From Bothriochloa decipiens (taxonomy: Eukaryota > Streptophyta > Magnoliopsida > Poales > Poaceae), in NCBI GenBank assembly GCA_023333625.1, contig CM041633.1, positions 47,539,877-47,603,876 on the forward strand: 64,000 nt of DNA, written 5' to 3'. The notes below the pieces were generated by a model. The model searched no databases, was not told the DNA's origin, and worked only from the letters and a program-made list of their open reading frames with translations. Positions 33,801 through 46,585 of this stretch are shown here, piece after piece. The first letter of the stretch is position 1, and each line of letters starts with the position of its first letter. A program made the translations under genes and the position numbers.

Positions 33801-34431
33801 ATGCATGTTTTAAAGCAGTAAAATAATTCAAATGAAAAACTTTTTAACTACAAAGTTGTTTAACTCATCAAGATGTATAATTTTTGTTTCGGTCATTAGT
33901 TGATATCACAAAGTGAAAGTAAAGTTGTACACAAATTTCCTGTAGTTTCATAAACTACAAGGGAGATATGTAAGAATTATGAACAATGTTAGAACCACCA
34001 TGTTTGGATAAATAAATGACAAAACAATCACAAATTTTGTAGTTAACGACTTTTTGATTTGAAATAACCTTGTCATGCAAAACTATGTTTGAATTTTAAA
34101 ATTTTAAAATTTTAATTTTTCAAACGAACTTGGATTGAAAAACAACCAAAGTAATCTTTGTAGATCTCAAAAAGTTATAAAAGTTTATAGTTGGTAACAT
34201 TTTAATTTGAAATTATCTTGTCATGCGAAACTGCGTTTGAATTTATCAAATTTGAAATCCAATTTTTTGTAACTGACCTTAGATGGAAAACTTCCTAAAT
34301 GAAAAATATAGATTTTAAAAAGTTATTAAACTTTTAATTGATAAGTTTTTATTTGAATTTGTTTAAGGCCTTAAACAAGCAATTTGCACTTGGTGTGTGA
34401 TGCAGTAGTAGAGGAGGCTCTGCGTGAGGGA

Positions 34432-34520
34432 GAGATTCTAGGAAAGCGGCAGGCCGGCTGTCGATGTATATAAGCGAGTTATATACATCGACAGCCGGCT
34501 TGCCGCTTTCCTAGAATCTC
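34432..34520. repeat. Near-perfect 42-bp inverted repeat (hairpin)
   Basis: The arms 34432-34473 and 34479-34520 are reverse complements with one mismatch, around a 5-base loop (gcgag). The right arm continues into a dispersed repeat found elsewhere in the window (R1 family). The structure looks like two R1 ends joined head to head. Confidence 0.85.
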
Positions 34521-34646
34521 CTTATGCATTAAATGAACTTGAGGCAGGTTAGACGAATCCTACACCATGTGAATAGCATAACATGCATCGACATGAACTT
34601 GTGTGAACATGAATAGCGTGTTTGAACGTAGCGGCCACTATAGCTC
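34479..34646 (-). repeat. Dispersed repeat R1, copy 1
   Basis: Contains CTAGAATCTCCTTATGCATT followed by a GAGGCAGGTTAGAC-type and CATGTGAATAGCATAACATG-type block. Related copies occur at 49780-49925, and in the opposite orientation at 40850-40985 and 55640-55800. The element class is unknown. Confidence 0.6.
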
Positions 34647-36215
34647 TAGACTAGAATCTTCTGTTTTAAGACAGAGATGGGAACGGGACAGGTTGACCCA
34701 CTAGGTCGACCCATCAGGTTATCGACCCGACTCAGAGGAGTATGGCCATTGGGCTATTGTGATTGGTCTCAAAGTAAAATAGGGCCACATCTCCGCAGAC
34801 GGTGCATGCCTCAATCGACGACGCCACATCTCTGCAGCTCCCCGCCATGCGTGAGTCTGCAGCTCCCGCCTCTCCTCTATTCTCATTGCCCTGTTAATTT
34901 CATCGAGTGTCTTCAATGCTTCTTTGTGAATGGTGTGCTTTGATCGACCATTCCTCAAGTAGTATGGTGTGCCTTGTCGTAGCAAAGCTGCGAGCTTCCT
35001 TGCCGTTGCGAGCCAGCATATTTTTTTTAAAGGAAATTGTATTTCCGGATTCGGTAATCCTCTTTCAAGAGTGCATCAAGCAAAATTATTATAACAGGAA
35101 AAACTAAAATAAATAAAACTGACGGAAGAAAAATACATCCCCAACAATGAATTCGAGTAGTTCTACACGACAACTAATTTACTCCGTGATGTCAACTCCA
35201 CATGAATATGACCACCAACGTCGAGACTATGCTGCCAAAACACATCTGTCAGACCTAGTAAGGGCACTGAAAGATCATTGGACACCGACCATCATTGAAG
35301 ACACCGGATATTGTATCTTGCCAATAGCACGAAACACCTGGTGTAAATGCAAGGGAGACACCATCTCATTGCCGGCACCAAAGCCGACAACCCAAGGGAT
35401 CTTTCGAGAGTGACGTCTCCAATGAAACAAAGACATCTGTAGATGCCATCATTGCCCAACTAGAGGACTGGAGATGGGTTTTCACCCGGAGAGATCCTCA
35501 TGAAGGACAAGAGGACGCCTCCAGCAAGGAAAGTGATGCCCATAAGCATCACCACCGTCGAAACTTGGTAGTACCGCTATTGCCCATCAATTGCTAAACT
35601 GTTATGCCATTGATTGCCACCTCCGTCTTGGTCTGGCCGTCAACGTACATGCCTAGGCCAGCTCCCACTGTTGAAGTAAAGCCGCCGATGCTCAGACACG
35701 CGACGGCTCTGGCTCCGCCGCACCCGTCTTCGGCGGCGGCGCGGCGAGACGCCGCCCGAGTCGATACGGGGGCTGATCCGTTTTGCGGACTCCACCAGAT
35801 CAGGTAGTGGAAGGCCAAATCAGATGAGACACAGACAGATCCACCGCCCACGTAGGCGAGCGCCATCGCCGCGCGCCCAGCTTCGCCCCTCCTCCATCAC
35901 GCCGGAGAGAGGACATCGCCGAGGCATGGCCCCGCCGCCAACATCCTTGTTTGCCGCCCGGGACTCCCAGTGGCACATTCCGGCGGTGGCGAGGTGGAGA
36001 GGAAGGGGTGGGGGGAGGCGGCAGCGGCTAGGGTTTTGCCCTGAACCGCCCGCGCAAGGGCAACGCAGCCAGCCAGCATATGTGCCTCCTTTTTTTTCTC
36101 TTTAATCTGGATATGTGGTATATAAAATATAGTACTGCTTGTCATGGTGCTCTGAACAGGACTAATCTGATCCCTCAGTGCACCCACTTTATTTATATGC
36201 CTTATTAAGTTCTAT
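34647..36215. other. No gene recognised; GC-rich patch at 35660-36070
   Basis: 34690-35100 and 35140-35600 are mixed-composition sequence with interrupted frames. 35660-36070 is GC-rich with open frames on both strands (for example 35594-35866 minus, Ala/Gly-rich), like the 5' exon of a retrotransposed or decayed gene. No domain could be named. Confidence 0.35.
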
Positions 36216-36303
36216 TCTAGCATATGTGCAACGTGCCAAGGAATTATATATTAGCATCTTCTAGCATATGTGCAACGTGCCAAGGAATTATATATTAGCA
36301 TCT
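36216..36303. repeat. Two tandem copies of a 44-bp unit
   Basis: TCTAGCATATGTGCAACGTG... is repeated exactly once, at 36216 and 36260. A simple recent tandem duplication in non-coding DNA. Confidence 0.85.
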
Positions 36304-36864
36304 TTAGGAGCAGGGAATAAAGGGGAAAGATCTTGCTGATGGATGGGCTGGTTTTGGGTGATGATCACCACCACTTTGGCGATGGATTAGAGAAAGGGTA
36401 TGGTGGAGAACTGGCTATTAATTCCTCCATGGCGTGTGATGCAGTGTCTGGTTAGTGGCCAGGTCACTGTTTGAGCTTTAGAAAGTGCTAGCTAGTTCTA
36501 TGTGCTTTGGACCACCAAACCGCAATTATGTCCACTAACTAAGTTAGGTTAGCCTTGTTTGGAGTAGCCGGAGAAATTATGTAAAGTTAGCAAGAATCAT
36601 CATCGTTGAAACAAAAGCAATGGAGAAGATTGCAGTCTTATCTTGGGAAATATATTTAGTACATTACTGCTTGTCATGTCTTGCTTTGATTTTATTTTTA
36701 TTGTATCATTTAGATCACAAACATGGACAGGTTTGGGCTGTCCTGAAAGCGTGGTTCGGGCTGTCTGTCATCGACACAATCAGTACCAATGGCTCTTTGC
36801 ATAGCTACTGGCGTAAATGTCTATCATCGACACAATCAGCAACAATCATTACAGGAGTTGCATG

Positions 36865-37180
36865 GTGTCATATTGATTACGTACCGAAGTACGGAGTATA
36901 TATACATCATTTGCTGCATTCTTGGAATCAGCTTTGGATGTGTGTTAGTTCACTAGTCGTGGACTCGACACTTGCAGGTCTTCGCAAATGGGAATGTGAA
37001 TTAACTTGGCATGTGAATATTGACACCTCAAAAGTACATAGTGATGAAGACTGCTGAAGACCATGACTGATAAGCTTGTTAAGTTAAAAAAAAAAAATTG
37101 CATGCTATATTCTCGCTAGGTACAGAAAAAAAAAGAATATATAAAATTTTGACGGAGATGACCTGATGGAGTCAGGGGCC
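36865..37180 (+). repeat. Dispersed repeat R2, single copy
   Basis: Holds CATCATTTGCTGCATTCTTG, a GTGAATATTGACA block, a GTGATGAAGACTGCTGAAGA block and GACGGAGATGACCTGATGGA. The same order is seen in the tandem array at 49985-51325, with partial copies at 46262-46378 and, inverted, at 38798-38860. It is non-coding. The sequence on either side (36304-36864 and 37181-38010) shows nothing I can name. Confidence 0.65.
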
Positions 37181-38011
37181 AGGCCCACTCTGGCAACAAC
37201 GCATTAGGCAGATTCATAGTAGAACTGTATGGATCCATGTGGCGGAGAGGCTGACTAGCACCGTCTATTTGGACAGGAAGAGATAATCATTTCATCAGCG
37301 TCCAGTTTCACCACTGAGGAGTGAAACTTGTGGTGCTTAGGTCTCAGGAGCAGGTGGTGAAAATGTTCTAGTTGTAGTGCTAGGTCACCCTGTCATGAGG
37401 ATGAAGTCCAATGGCAGAGTGGACTTCATATACAATGCGCATAAAATGAGCGTCAAATGAGGTCAATGTAGCACAACAGTAACCGGACCATCCTAACAGA
37501 AGATCTCTATATCGATATTACATGAGAAAAACAACTGATACAGTGGCGCGACCTAGGAGATGGCTCTGCGTCTTCATGACCGATCAGCCAGAAAGAGCGA
37601 CGGCACGAGGGTGGCTAGGGAGGTGAGAAAGAGATATGAGATGGGGACAAGGCGCCCTGAAGACTTGTTCACATACAGGTCATCACCAGGTACTTCGTGC
37701 TCTCTGAGGCCCGCTCACCTCTAGGATCCGGAGGCACCCTCGCCGATCTCACATGGCACCACAGCGGCGCTCCCCCTCCCAGCCATCTAGCTCTGGGCTC
37801 CCAATGCCCCATGCCGTGTCCCAGCCGCCTGGTCAGTGGCCTTGCGTGGATGCACCTGCCTGGCTACCGACTCCCATATAGTGCCTCAGCCCCCAGCTTC
37901 TCCAGTCCGGCCTCTGTGAGATGCATTTGTTATCTATTCTTATCTGACCTCAAGTCATTCTTTGCAAAATATTGATATAAAATGTGATCTTAGTAAGAGC
38001 CAATTCTTGTA

Positions 38012-38254
38012 CTTCCTCCGTCATGTAATACGGTATGTATTGTGGCATCTAAAATTTGTCCTCAAATATAATTCATTCTAGATGACAACAGCCAATTTTG
38101 CATTAAATATTTTCTATTTATCAACCAATCACCATTAATTACATAGATGGTAGTGTTTGATTAGTAAGTAAAATGAGGGTACATGCGTCTTTTATGTTCT
38201 CTCTTCATTTGTCTTGGAATTTTTATGATGTACTATATTATAGGACTGAGGCAG
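38012..38254. mobile_element. Stowaway-like MITE
   Basis: 243 bp flanked by TA (38010-38011, 38255-38256). The left end is CTTCCTCCGTCATGTAATAC and the right end is the approximate inverse (ATATTATAGGACTGAGGCAG). It has no coding sequence. Confidence 0.7.
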
Positions 38255-38256
38255 TA

Positions 38257-41200
38257 CTTATTTCTTTTTACCTTTGATTGTTGTTGTGCAACGGCAGATT
38301 ATTTTAGAGGCTTTTATACTGCACCAAAGGAAGATATGGTACCTGCAGTCACTATTCTTGGATTTACATTGCTTGGACAATTTGATACTACTTTTGATTT
38401 TCTTATTTGTATAATCATAAATTTGTATATAATATTCATAAAGCTGGATAATTGGTTCTTTTGTTTTCTCATGGTGTAGCTATCAGCAGGATATCAATGT
38501 TGATTTCTTGACAGAACAGTCGATGCGGTCCACCAGAAGGTCTTAGCAGAAGCAAAGGTTCCTGATAGGCGGCCTGCATTCCATGTCTGTTTCTTGAGGG
38601 TGTAGCTCTTTCTTATGTTGGTTTGGAGTTTGGACAGTTCTGTAAGCATCCAGTATGTGCTATGTTCCCTTCACTGCTGCTTATCCAGGCCTGGCAGCAG
38701 GCTCCGAGGATGGTAGATGTGCTCGGCCAACACTTTTTTAGTTGTGTAGTGGAGCCTTGATGCGATGCTTCCTTACTAGCATCTGTGTGTCCGCTAATCA
38801 TATCATGACTCCATCAGGTCTTCTCCGTCAAAATTTAATATATTTTCTTCTTGTTTTTCTTCACCTAGCATTTTGTTTTGTTCGCTGGTCTTCAGGGCCG
38901 TTGTCACTGGGGACTTTTGAGTTGTCAATATTTCACGCCATGTTAATTTACATTAACGCGTGTCCAGTTGATTTGTACTTGTTGTCGCACCGATTTGTAA
39001 TGTAGCCTTTGTTTGGTACAGCCTCTCCACCAATTTCAAGAGTTGTTTGAAGTTATTTTATAGAAAAATAAGCTTTTTTTTTTTTTTGCAAACAGCTTGC
39101 CTATGAAGCTTCTAAAATTTTGCTCTCATAGAAGATTAGGGTGAAATGAGGATGAAAATAGAAGCTTCTTCCAATTCCTTCTCCCTCAATTGGGTCCTAG
39201 CATCCCCATGGTCGACTTTGTCCGAGGCCGATGTGGGGAGCGGATAGCTGGAGCCGGCTACAGGGCGCAGGAGCACGAGTGTGGGGTGAGGCGGAGCTAC
39301 CGGGTCGCCAGAGCTCATGGGCCAGATCCACACCCTTCGCGGCGTGAAGGGCGTGGATCTGCCGAGTCAATAAGCATGGGCATATGAACTTGAGCAAGGG
39401 AGCGACTGCACGGTGGAGGGGCGGAGCCACCGTAGCATGTGTTGTCGCTCGGGCATGCAAGGAAGCCGAGGGTGGGATTGCTAGGGCTGTGGGACACATG
39501 CATGTTGGGAGCATGTCGCTGCGCTGGCGGGCGGATTTTGGAGGAAACTGTGGCCTGGGCAATACATAAAGTTTCGATGGATATGGAACAAGAAACAGAA
39601 GAGCAAAAAATAAGAAAAAAAGGTCATTATGGTTATTTCGTTCTTTTTGTCTACTGTCTTGAGATTTTTTGCCAAATGGTTCGAAAATCAATACGACTTC
39701 ACTGATGATAAAGCTGCTTGTAGAACTGAAGAAATTATGGAGCTGAAGGAGAAAATGGTACTCTGCTAATGAAGCTAAACTATGTCAAATGGTACAGACT
39801 AATAAGGAATTAAGAGACCAGCAAGTCAACTCCACGTCCAACAATTAATGAACCAATACACATCCAAAGCTGATTCCAATAATGCAGTAGGTTCCGTAGT
39901 ATACTTCTGTAATAAATATGCATGGCACGCTCTTCTCTGATACTTGATCTTTGTTTAAACAGCTCTTGCTCGAATACTACTATATACTATATGAATTCTC
40001 CGCGCGTTACTGGGAAAATTTGAGGGTACGATTTAAGGGAATATTTTATTGATTAATAAAAGATGTGACTTATAATTTGCGAGCTTCCAAATACATGTGG
40101 CTTTAATAGAAAATCAATGAAACAATATAAAATATAAAGGCATTTATGTAGATATCATGAAAACTTTCTAAACAAAAATACATCATCAGAGTATATGGCA
40201 CAAACTAAAGACCTATATTTATAGGACCCACGGTTCTGGAAAGACTGTGTTCTTCGAAATGGTATAGCGCTACTGTTAAGTAGAAAAGTTATTGTTGACT
40301 GGCTCTATTCCTAACGAAGCTAAAGCTGTCCTGGAATGATGCGTCCTTATCAGCTCTCTAGAGTATTCCATGTCTGCTTTAGTTGAGATGGAATTGAGGA
40401 GAGAAAAGCATGTCGACGGATCCAGCGAGAGCTAGCGAGCTATTTCGAGGGGTCTCCTCATGGTGATGCATGGTTCAGTTTCTTCAGCTATTAAAAATGT
40501 GAAGGCACCTGCCATGGTTTAGTTTCTTCCATTTGCGTTTCCAGTGATTTTTTAGGTGCAGTAATTTTCGTGGTAAAGAAATTGACGTAGCAATAATCTG
40601 ACGCAGTGCTGATAGGGAGCTGCACTGATGGGAGCCGGAGGTAGATGAAGCACTTGACAAAGTAGAGGTGACGTGGCAGCATGAGGGTTGAGTTTTAGGA
40701 GAATTAATTGCTAGTGTGGGTATGAAGTATATAGTAGATATAGATATAGATATAAATATAGATATAGATATATGTCATGCTTATAAAAATAAAGATTTAA
40801 AACATTCATGGATTTATGTTCACACAACATCAAGTCGATGCATGCTTTGTAGGGTTGATCTAACCTGCCTCCTCGTTTATGAGATTCTAGAAACTGGTAG
40901 GCAAGTTATCGCTGTATATATGCTCGTCATTCTTTTGTAATACAAGGAACAGGTGACCGAAATATTTTAAAATTAAAACTAAAAAGTATTCCAGCCTTCT
41001 ACGTCCACGCATGAATGACTAATTGACTATAGCTGTTCAATATATAAACACAGAGGTACTTACGAGCTGTTTGGTTCTACGGTTGCAAACGCAAACATAA
41101 ATAATATAAAGCTACGACCATTGAACCAATTTCATTTACAATTTGTGTTACAGCTGAACCAACCACTCCTTCCACCGGCAACCTAGTGGGGGATCATAAG

Positions 41201-41650
41201 CGATCCCCTCCCTCGCTGGAGAAGAAACCTCACCGACAACGAGCCATAGGATAGCCTCGATTGTGTCTTGTGTTCTTGTGCCCACCCCAACCACCATAGA
41301 TCCACGTTGAGTGACAGCCGTCTAACAATGATGCTTATTACGCTTACAGAACCGTAACACTATATTGTGTGCGTAAGCTGCAGGTATATGTAGCTGGGAC
41401 AATATATAGTTTTTGTTTATGTAATTGTGCTTGTATCTCAAAATATCCATCAGTGAAAACAGCACTATATCCTCCGATAGTTCCGTTCATGTTCTTTTGT
41501 CTTAAGACGAGAAAGAGTGAAAATTACAACGACACGCTAAGAATGACGCACCAGGGCGATAATGTTATAGAGTTGGTTCTGCCCTCACTGGCAGAAGGTG
41601 ACCAAGCTCTATTACTCGCTAATAATGCTACCCAGATATCACCGTCGATC
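38257..41650. other. Intergenic, no gene recognised
   Basis: Mostly AT-rich. A GC-richer patch (39190-39550) has open frames on both strands but no domain. A GATATA-type microsatellite lies at 40736-40772. An inverted R1 copy lies at 40850-40985 (GAGATTCTAGAAACTGGTAG...). Poly-T at 39071-39087 may be the tail of a small retroelement. Confidence 0.4.
40850..40985 (+). repeat. Dispersed repeat R1, inverted copy
   Basis: Contains GAGATTCTAGAAACTGGTAG, then ATCGCTGTATATATGCTCGTC and TTTTGTAATACA. It closely matches 55640-55800 in the same orientation and the complement of 34479-34646 and 49780-49925. Confidence 0.6.
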
Positions 41651-41654
41651 AAAC

Positions 41655-42145
41655 GTGATAGCTTGCACGGCGCGTTGACCGCCTCGGCCCCTCTCCTAGT
41701 AGCTCTAGGAAGAGTTGCAATGCCTCCTTATGTGAGGTAGTGTGGTTCTCGTGGAACACGGTTTCATAGATCCGCTGCATCACCAGCACCTCTTCTACTT
41801 AGAAACAGAGACACGCTCGAGCGGCTCTTTGGCGATCCTCTTGATGCGGTGCGGCAACGCTGGCTGCGTTGGCGTTGCCTCCACACATGGCTGGGGCTGC
41901 AACGGCGACTGTGCCCTACGCAGAACATTGTCGGCGAACCGCTTCTGCTTCTTGCCGAGGGAGTTGGCTGACCATGAAGAGGCGGATGCATCCACACCTG
42001 TAAGGGTAGCGATGGGAGTCTTCGTGACCACCTCAGCATCCACGGCGTCGTGCTGACCTCCCAGAGGCAGCTGCATACTTGGTTCCATCGGCACCAGACC
42101 AAAGCCTGGTGGGAAGCCCACTTCGCCACCATGGCCGCATCCAAG
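41655..42145 (-). pseudogene. C-terminal fragment of a LINE ORF1-type protein
   Basis: The minus-strand frame includes PPIATLTGVDAS-like (TPIATLTGVDASASS), KKQKRFADNVLRR and LPHRIKRIAKEPLERVSVSK, followed after an in-frame stop by EEVLVMQRIYETV and HKEALQLFLELLG. The basic R.KRIA motif and helical end match the C-terminal organisation seen at 20277-19591, though the two are only distantly alike. No zinc knuckle, reverse transcriptase or termini were found, so it is an isolated fragment. Confidence 0.45.
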
Positions 42146-42359
42146 CCCGATGAGTCGGCTGTTTTAATCTAGGCTAGCCACTGCATTCCCAGGCCAGGAC
42201 GTGATTGTAAACTTTGGCGCTTACATATGTTGGGGCTAACTCACTTTTGGACGCTCTCAGTGTGACAAATTCAGTTGCATTACTCCTTGCAAAACACACA
42301 ATTGTTACATATACTTGTGTTCAATAATCATTGAAACACTATGTTCTCCTGAATAGGTC

Positions 42360-42666
42360 CTAGATGTTTTCATGTTTCTGGATGGAAGCAGTATATATAA
42401 ACATAATATATATTGACCACCGCCTAGAGGGGACTAGCTCACACACATGTTTTGATCTTAGAAACCAATAAAATTGACCACCATTGACGAGACTCAATCA
42501 GAAACCAATAAAATTAACCACCATTGACGAGACTCCAATCACAAGGGGAGTACCCCATCGATCTATATATAATGCAGCTCAGGAGGCTTTGCTTCTTCAG
42601 AGTTCATCAGAGAGATCCCATTAAGACTAGACCCCAAGTTTTAAGTCTTAACAGTAGCTAGAGAAA
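42360..42666 (+). promoter_or_regulatory. Promoter and leader of DUF4220 copy 1
   Basis: Shares with 61740-62063 and 55950-56345 the blocks AAACCAATAAAATTGAC.A, GACGAGACT, TCTATATATAATGCAGCTCA (TATA box near 42562) and, just before the ATG, AACAGTAGCTAGAGAAA. In this copy a ~42-bp piece (AGAAACCAATAAAATT..CC) is duplicated in tandem (about 42459-42541). The preceding stretch 42146-42359 shows nothing else. Confidence 0.65.
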
Positions 42667-44853
42667 ATGGTCTCCATCTTTGATGCGCTTTTTGGATATT
42701 CTCTGAGCTGTACATAAGCATGTATCCAGTTGGAGATGATGCAGGAGATCTGTAGCTAGGCTTCGGGACGGTAGCAACATCTCGCCGTCTCCGATGGCCG
42801 CCGACATTCCCCCCGCCATCAGCCCCAACCCAAATGAGCGCCAGCTACCTGTTCACGAAGATCCGCACAGACAAGGGGATGCTTATCAACATCGTCGCGG
42901 TCGGTTGCGCTCAACTGATCGGTGTCCAGGCGCTGCTGGGCTCCCGGCGCCGGCGTTTAGGCAGCAATGCCTTTGTTCGCATCCTGCTGTGAGTGTGTTA
43001 CACCATCTCCTTCCCGGTGGTATCCTACACCATCGGCCTCGTCCAGTCCGTCGAAGCGAAAGTCATGCCTGACAGTCAGCTGCTGTGGGCCGTCGTGCTG
43101 CTGCTCCTGCTGGGCAGCGTCAACGGCATGTCTGCCTTCAGCCGGCAGGACATCGAGCAGAGCAAGGGAATGCTGGCAAACCACTTCCTCAAGACGATGT
43201 TGGTTCTCTGGCTGCTCTTCAGCCGGAGCGACATCTCGAGTAGGTGGGTGTTGCTGGCCTACTTTCTGCTCTGCTGGATCTACAGCATCTTCAGGATGGC
43301 ACAGAGGATGACGGCGCTGCGCAAGGCGAGCTCGGCTCACGGGCTCGTGCGCAGTGCCGTGGTGGTGGCCGACTACATGGAAGTTATCGTCAAAGACAAC
43401 AAGCATGACCCCAAGAACATGAGTGAGTGCAAATACCTCGTCCACGGCGAGGAAAAGGACTTCAAACCGCCATCCGACTCCACGGTAGGGCCACCCTACC
43501 TCACAAAAGTGGGCAACAGCAAGATCGTCACAGTCGATATGATCTGGAAACACCCGGGCAAATTGCTCCGCTCTCCAGGCGGAGACAAAAAATGGGATAG
43601 TGCACGTGCACTCAAGGACACATGCCTCTCCTTCGCTCTGTTCAAGCTGCTGAGGCGGCGCTTCTGCGGCGACCTCACATCGCCGAGGCCAGCGAGACCG
43701 GAAGGCGGAAGGCGATGGAGTTTGTTGTCGACGGCCTTCTTGCCGACGACAGAAACGGAGAGGGCTACGGCTACGAGCGAGCCTTTCATGTGGTGGAGCT
43801 CGAGCTGTCCTTTCTGTACGATTTCTTCTACACCAAATACCCGGTGCTCTTCCCCACCAACAGGCTGCTCGGCTTCATCCGTTTCCTCGTCCTTGTTGGC
43901 TTCGTCAAGGTGCTCCTCGCGGATTTTATGTTCGTCCGCTGGCTGTTTGGTTACGACGACGAGAAACCCGAGGACGCCTTCATCTACTTCAACAACGTCC
44001 TCCTCATCGTCAGTATCCTGAGCATAGACATCCTGCAACACCTGGCCACGGGCTACTCCAACTGGGCCGTTGCACTGTTCGTGTGCGACTACGTCAAGAC
44101 AACGGGCCGCAGGAAGCGATGTTGGAAGCGCGGCTTCGGCATCCGCCGGGCGCTGATAAAACTGGTGGCGGCATGGCGTTGGGAGACCGGCAAGTGGTCG
44201 CCGCAATGCTGGGATAACAAGCTCGGCCAGTACTCACTGCTCAAGTCCTACGACTACAACCTGTGCAAGAAGAACGCCTTGTCCTGGTTGTCCATGCGCA
44301 TGATGGAGCCGACGGGCCAAGGCCGGAGGGAGGAGACGGCCGTGCCACTGACGAACGCGGTCAAGAAGGCGGTGCTCGATGGGTGGGTCCCACTACTTTC
44401 CACGCAAGTCTCTGGTCAACGACTATGACACGGTGGAAAGGTCGTCGTGCCAAATGATTTGGCGCGACGACGTGCATTTGTCGCGTCAAATCATTTAACG
44501 CGACAAAAAGGGGTATAGCGTGAAAATAAGTTTAAAATATGGTTTTTTGGATTTTTGATTAAAAAAGGATTAAATTTAAAAAAAATCCCAGGAGCCGCCG
44601 GCAGATTCAAGACACACGGATCCTAACCCTAGGAGCCGACCTGGGAAAGCTGCTGTTGCGCTTGCCCGTTGACGAGCAGTGGGAGCTGCTCGCGAGGTTT
44701 TGGGCAGAGCTGGTGCTCTTCCTTGCGCCCTCCAACAAGGCCGACGTCCACGGCAAGCACCTCGCCACCGGTGGAGAGTTCATCACGCACCTCTGGGCGC
44801 TGCTCACCCACGCGGGCATTGTTGAACTTCCCCTCCATGCTTCTCCTGTTTGA
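42667..44853 (+). pseudogene. DUF4220/DUF594 membrane protein, copy 1, decayed
   Basis: Collinear with the copy at 62064-64000. The first ATG (42667) runs into a stop after 16 codons because the N-terminus is frameshifted. Homology in frame resumes at 42835 (MSASYLF.KIRTDKGM). Then TGA at 42990-42992 replaces a Trp codon; a long open stretch covers the membrane part (SFPVVSYTIGLVQSV, LLWAVVLLLLLGSVNGMSAF, WVLLAYFLLCWIYSIFRMAQ); and a one-base loss at about 43665 shifts frame before MEFVVDGLLA. The frame stops at 44426 where unrelated AT-rich DNA (44430-44630) replaces the core of DUF594. The extreme C-terminus survives at 44635-44853 (EQWELLARFW, GGEFITHLWALLTHAGIVE). The function of this plant family is not established. 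Confidence 0.88.
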
Positions 44854-46585
44854 GCTGACAACATGCCAAGCATTCCAGGCGATCGATGCTACCTACTCAC
44901 AAGACATCGTCAAGATGTTTTAACTAAGACCGGCATCCACAATAGCAGCATCAGTTACGTTATGTAAATCTACAAACTAGGTTTGTTGTCGTTTTATTGT
45001 GTCACCAGTAGTTTCTTCAATTATCAACTTGTGCGAAGATATACTTTCTTGTTTAGAAACAGTTTCGTTGATTTTTACACTCCCTCGTTAATGAATTAGT
45101 TACCACATCAGCAATATCTCCCAGGCGTGGCCTGATAAGCATGGTTACCTACCTATACCTTGCAAATAACACAAGTAGCTAGTTACTTAGTGGCTCTTGC
45201 TTTTTTTCTATTAATATTACTTGATTGCGTAATTTTAGTTGAGGGCCAAAGCAACTAACCTTCAGTCTCATCTTGATGAACTATTGTTGGTAATAAAATT
45301 GCTTCCCCGTCTTTATCCAGCCTCTTAGCTCGATCTCTAATATATTTAAATTCGAAATGAACTCACGTTGTTGGTTCATATAGACTTTAGATTCTTTTTT
45401 CCTAGACATCCGCTAGGAGCATGACACCAACGTTTAATACCATGTAAATCATGAGTCTGTTTAATAAACAACTTACATAATGATATCCCTTTAGTTGTCC
45501 TGTACTATATCATAATTCCTTAATTTGTGCATAGAATAAAAATAAATATTGTGAGTTCCATGACAATCATAACATATAATGTTGTCAAACTAGTCATATA
45601 GTCCTATGTATTAGCTTATTTGGTGGATTTGTGGAACAATGACCTCTTTATCTCGCCTCAGTGTCTCTCCACATCATCAAAGAATATATTTGGCTTTGTA
45701 TTAGACTACCTATGAGATCGTTAATGTCTAACAATATACATGCCCTTAACTTGCAATGGGAGCATCTAGAGATGTTTAAAAAAAAGGTTCCTGATCATTT
45801 GCAAACTAGATTGATTTTGGTCATTGAACCGATGCCGCTTAAAATCTTGGTCTCATCAATATCATTTGTCCACTGCAAGTATTCGACCTACTGCAAGTAT
45901 TTGATGTACTTGATGGCGTCATCTAAATATAGTAATGAGACTAGAGACGTATTAGTCCTCATCGTTTGATGCATATATATATATGTCATCCTATTTTTTG
46001 TGGCTTGCCCTGCATTAGCAAATAAAAAGAACTTGGCCTGTGGATACTGGTTTTGTGGCTTGCCCTGCATTAGCAAATGAAAAGAACTTGGCCTGTGGAT
46101 ACTGGACTTTCTGAATGCCTGATAGTGTGATGTATAGTTTCAAAAAGCAAAGTAGTTATCTCGAGGCACAGTTTGGGCCAATGGGGCCGTACCCAAGGAA
46201 CTTTCCGATACAAATTAAAGGTCAGGTGTGCGGCTTGAATTCCTAAGATGGTGCTTTTCTCCCAAAAAGATTGCTGTAGAGTATGCTTGTTAAGTTAAAA
46301 AATAATACACTCTAGGTGGAAGAAAAACAAGAAGAAAAATATAAAATTTTGACTGAGATGACCCGATGGAGTACAAATTTTGTCTATGTTTTCAGTCTTT
46401 GGGGAATAATAACTTTTTATACATAGTGGTGACGTCCATGGTTGCAATAATGGGAACACCGACAAGAACTGGAACACATTTATAATCGCTCTCATTCATT
46501 ACACAATAATCTAACCTGTTGCGTATTGTCTATATATAATAAGTGGCTTTATTTCAGTCGAAAGTTAAGTATTATCCGTATATAA
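44854..46585. other. Intergenic, no gene recognised
   Basis: AT-rich. A minus-strand stretch near 45880-45960 reads LDDAIKYIKYLQ, resembling a bHLH second helix, but the surrounding frame is closed. A partial R2 repeat lies at 46262-46378. Confidence 0.4.
45996..46105. repeat. Two tandem copies of a 55-bp unit
   Basis: TTTTGTGGCTTGCCCTGCAT... begins at 45996 and again at 46051 with one difference. A recent tandem duplication. Confidence 0.85.

Noticed and set aside
34432..34520. Possible rho-independent terminator or CRISPR-like repeat
   Set aside because: The genome is a plant nuclear one, there is a single hairpin without spacers or T-tract, and it is explained by inverted R1 ends.
41742..42056. 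Plus-strand frame opposite the LINE ORF1 fragment
   Set aside because: The minus strand carries the recognisable R.KRIA motif; the plus frame is its shadow.
45880..45970. bHLH-like LDDAIKYIKYLQ on the minus strand
   Set aside because: Only a dozen residues match. A stop follows at once and no basic region or neighbouring exon was found.
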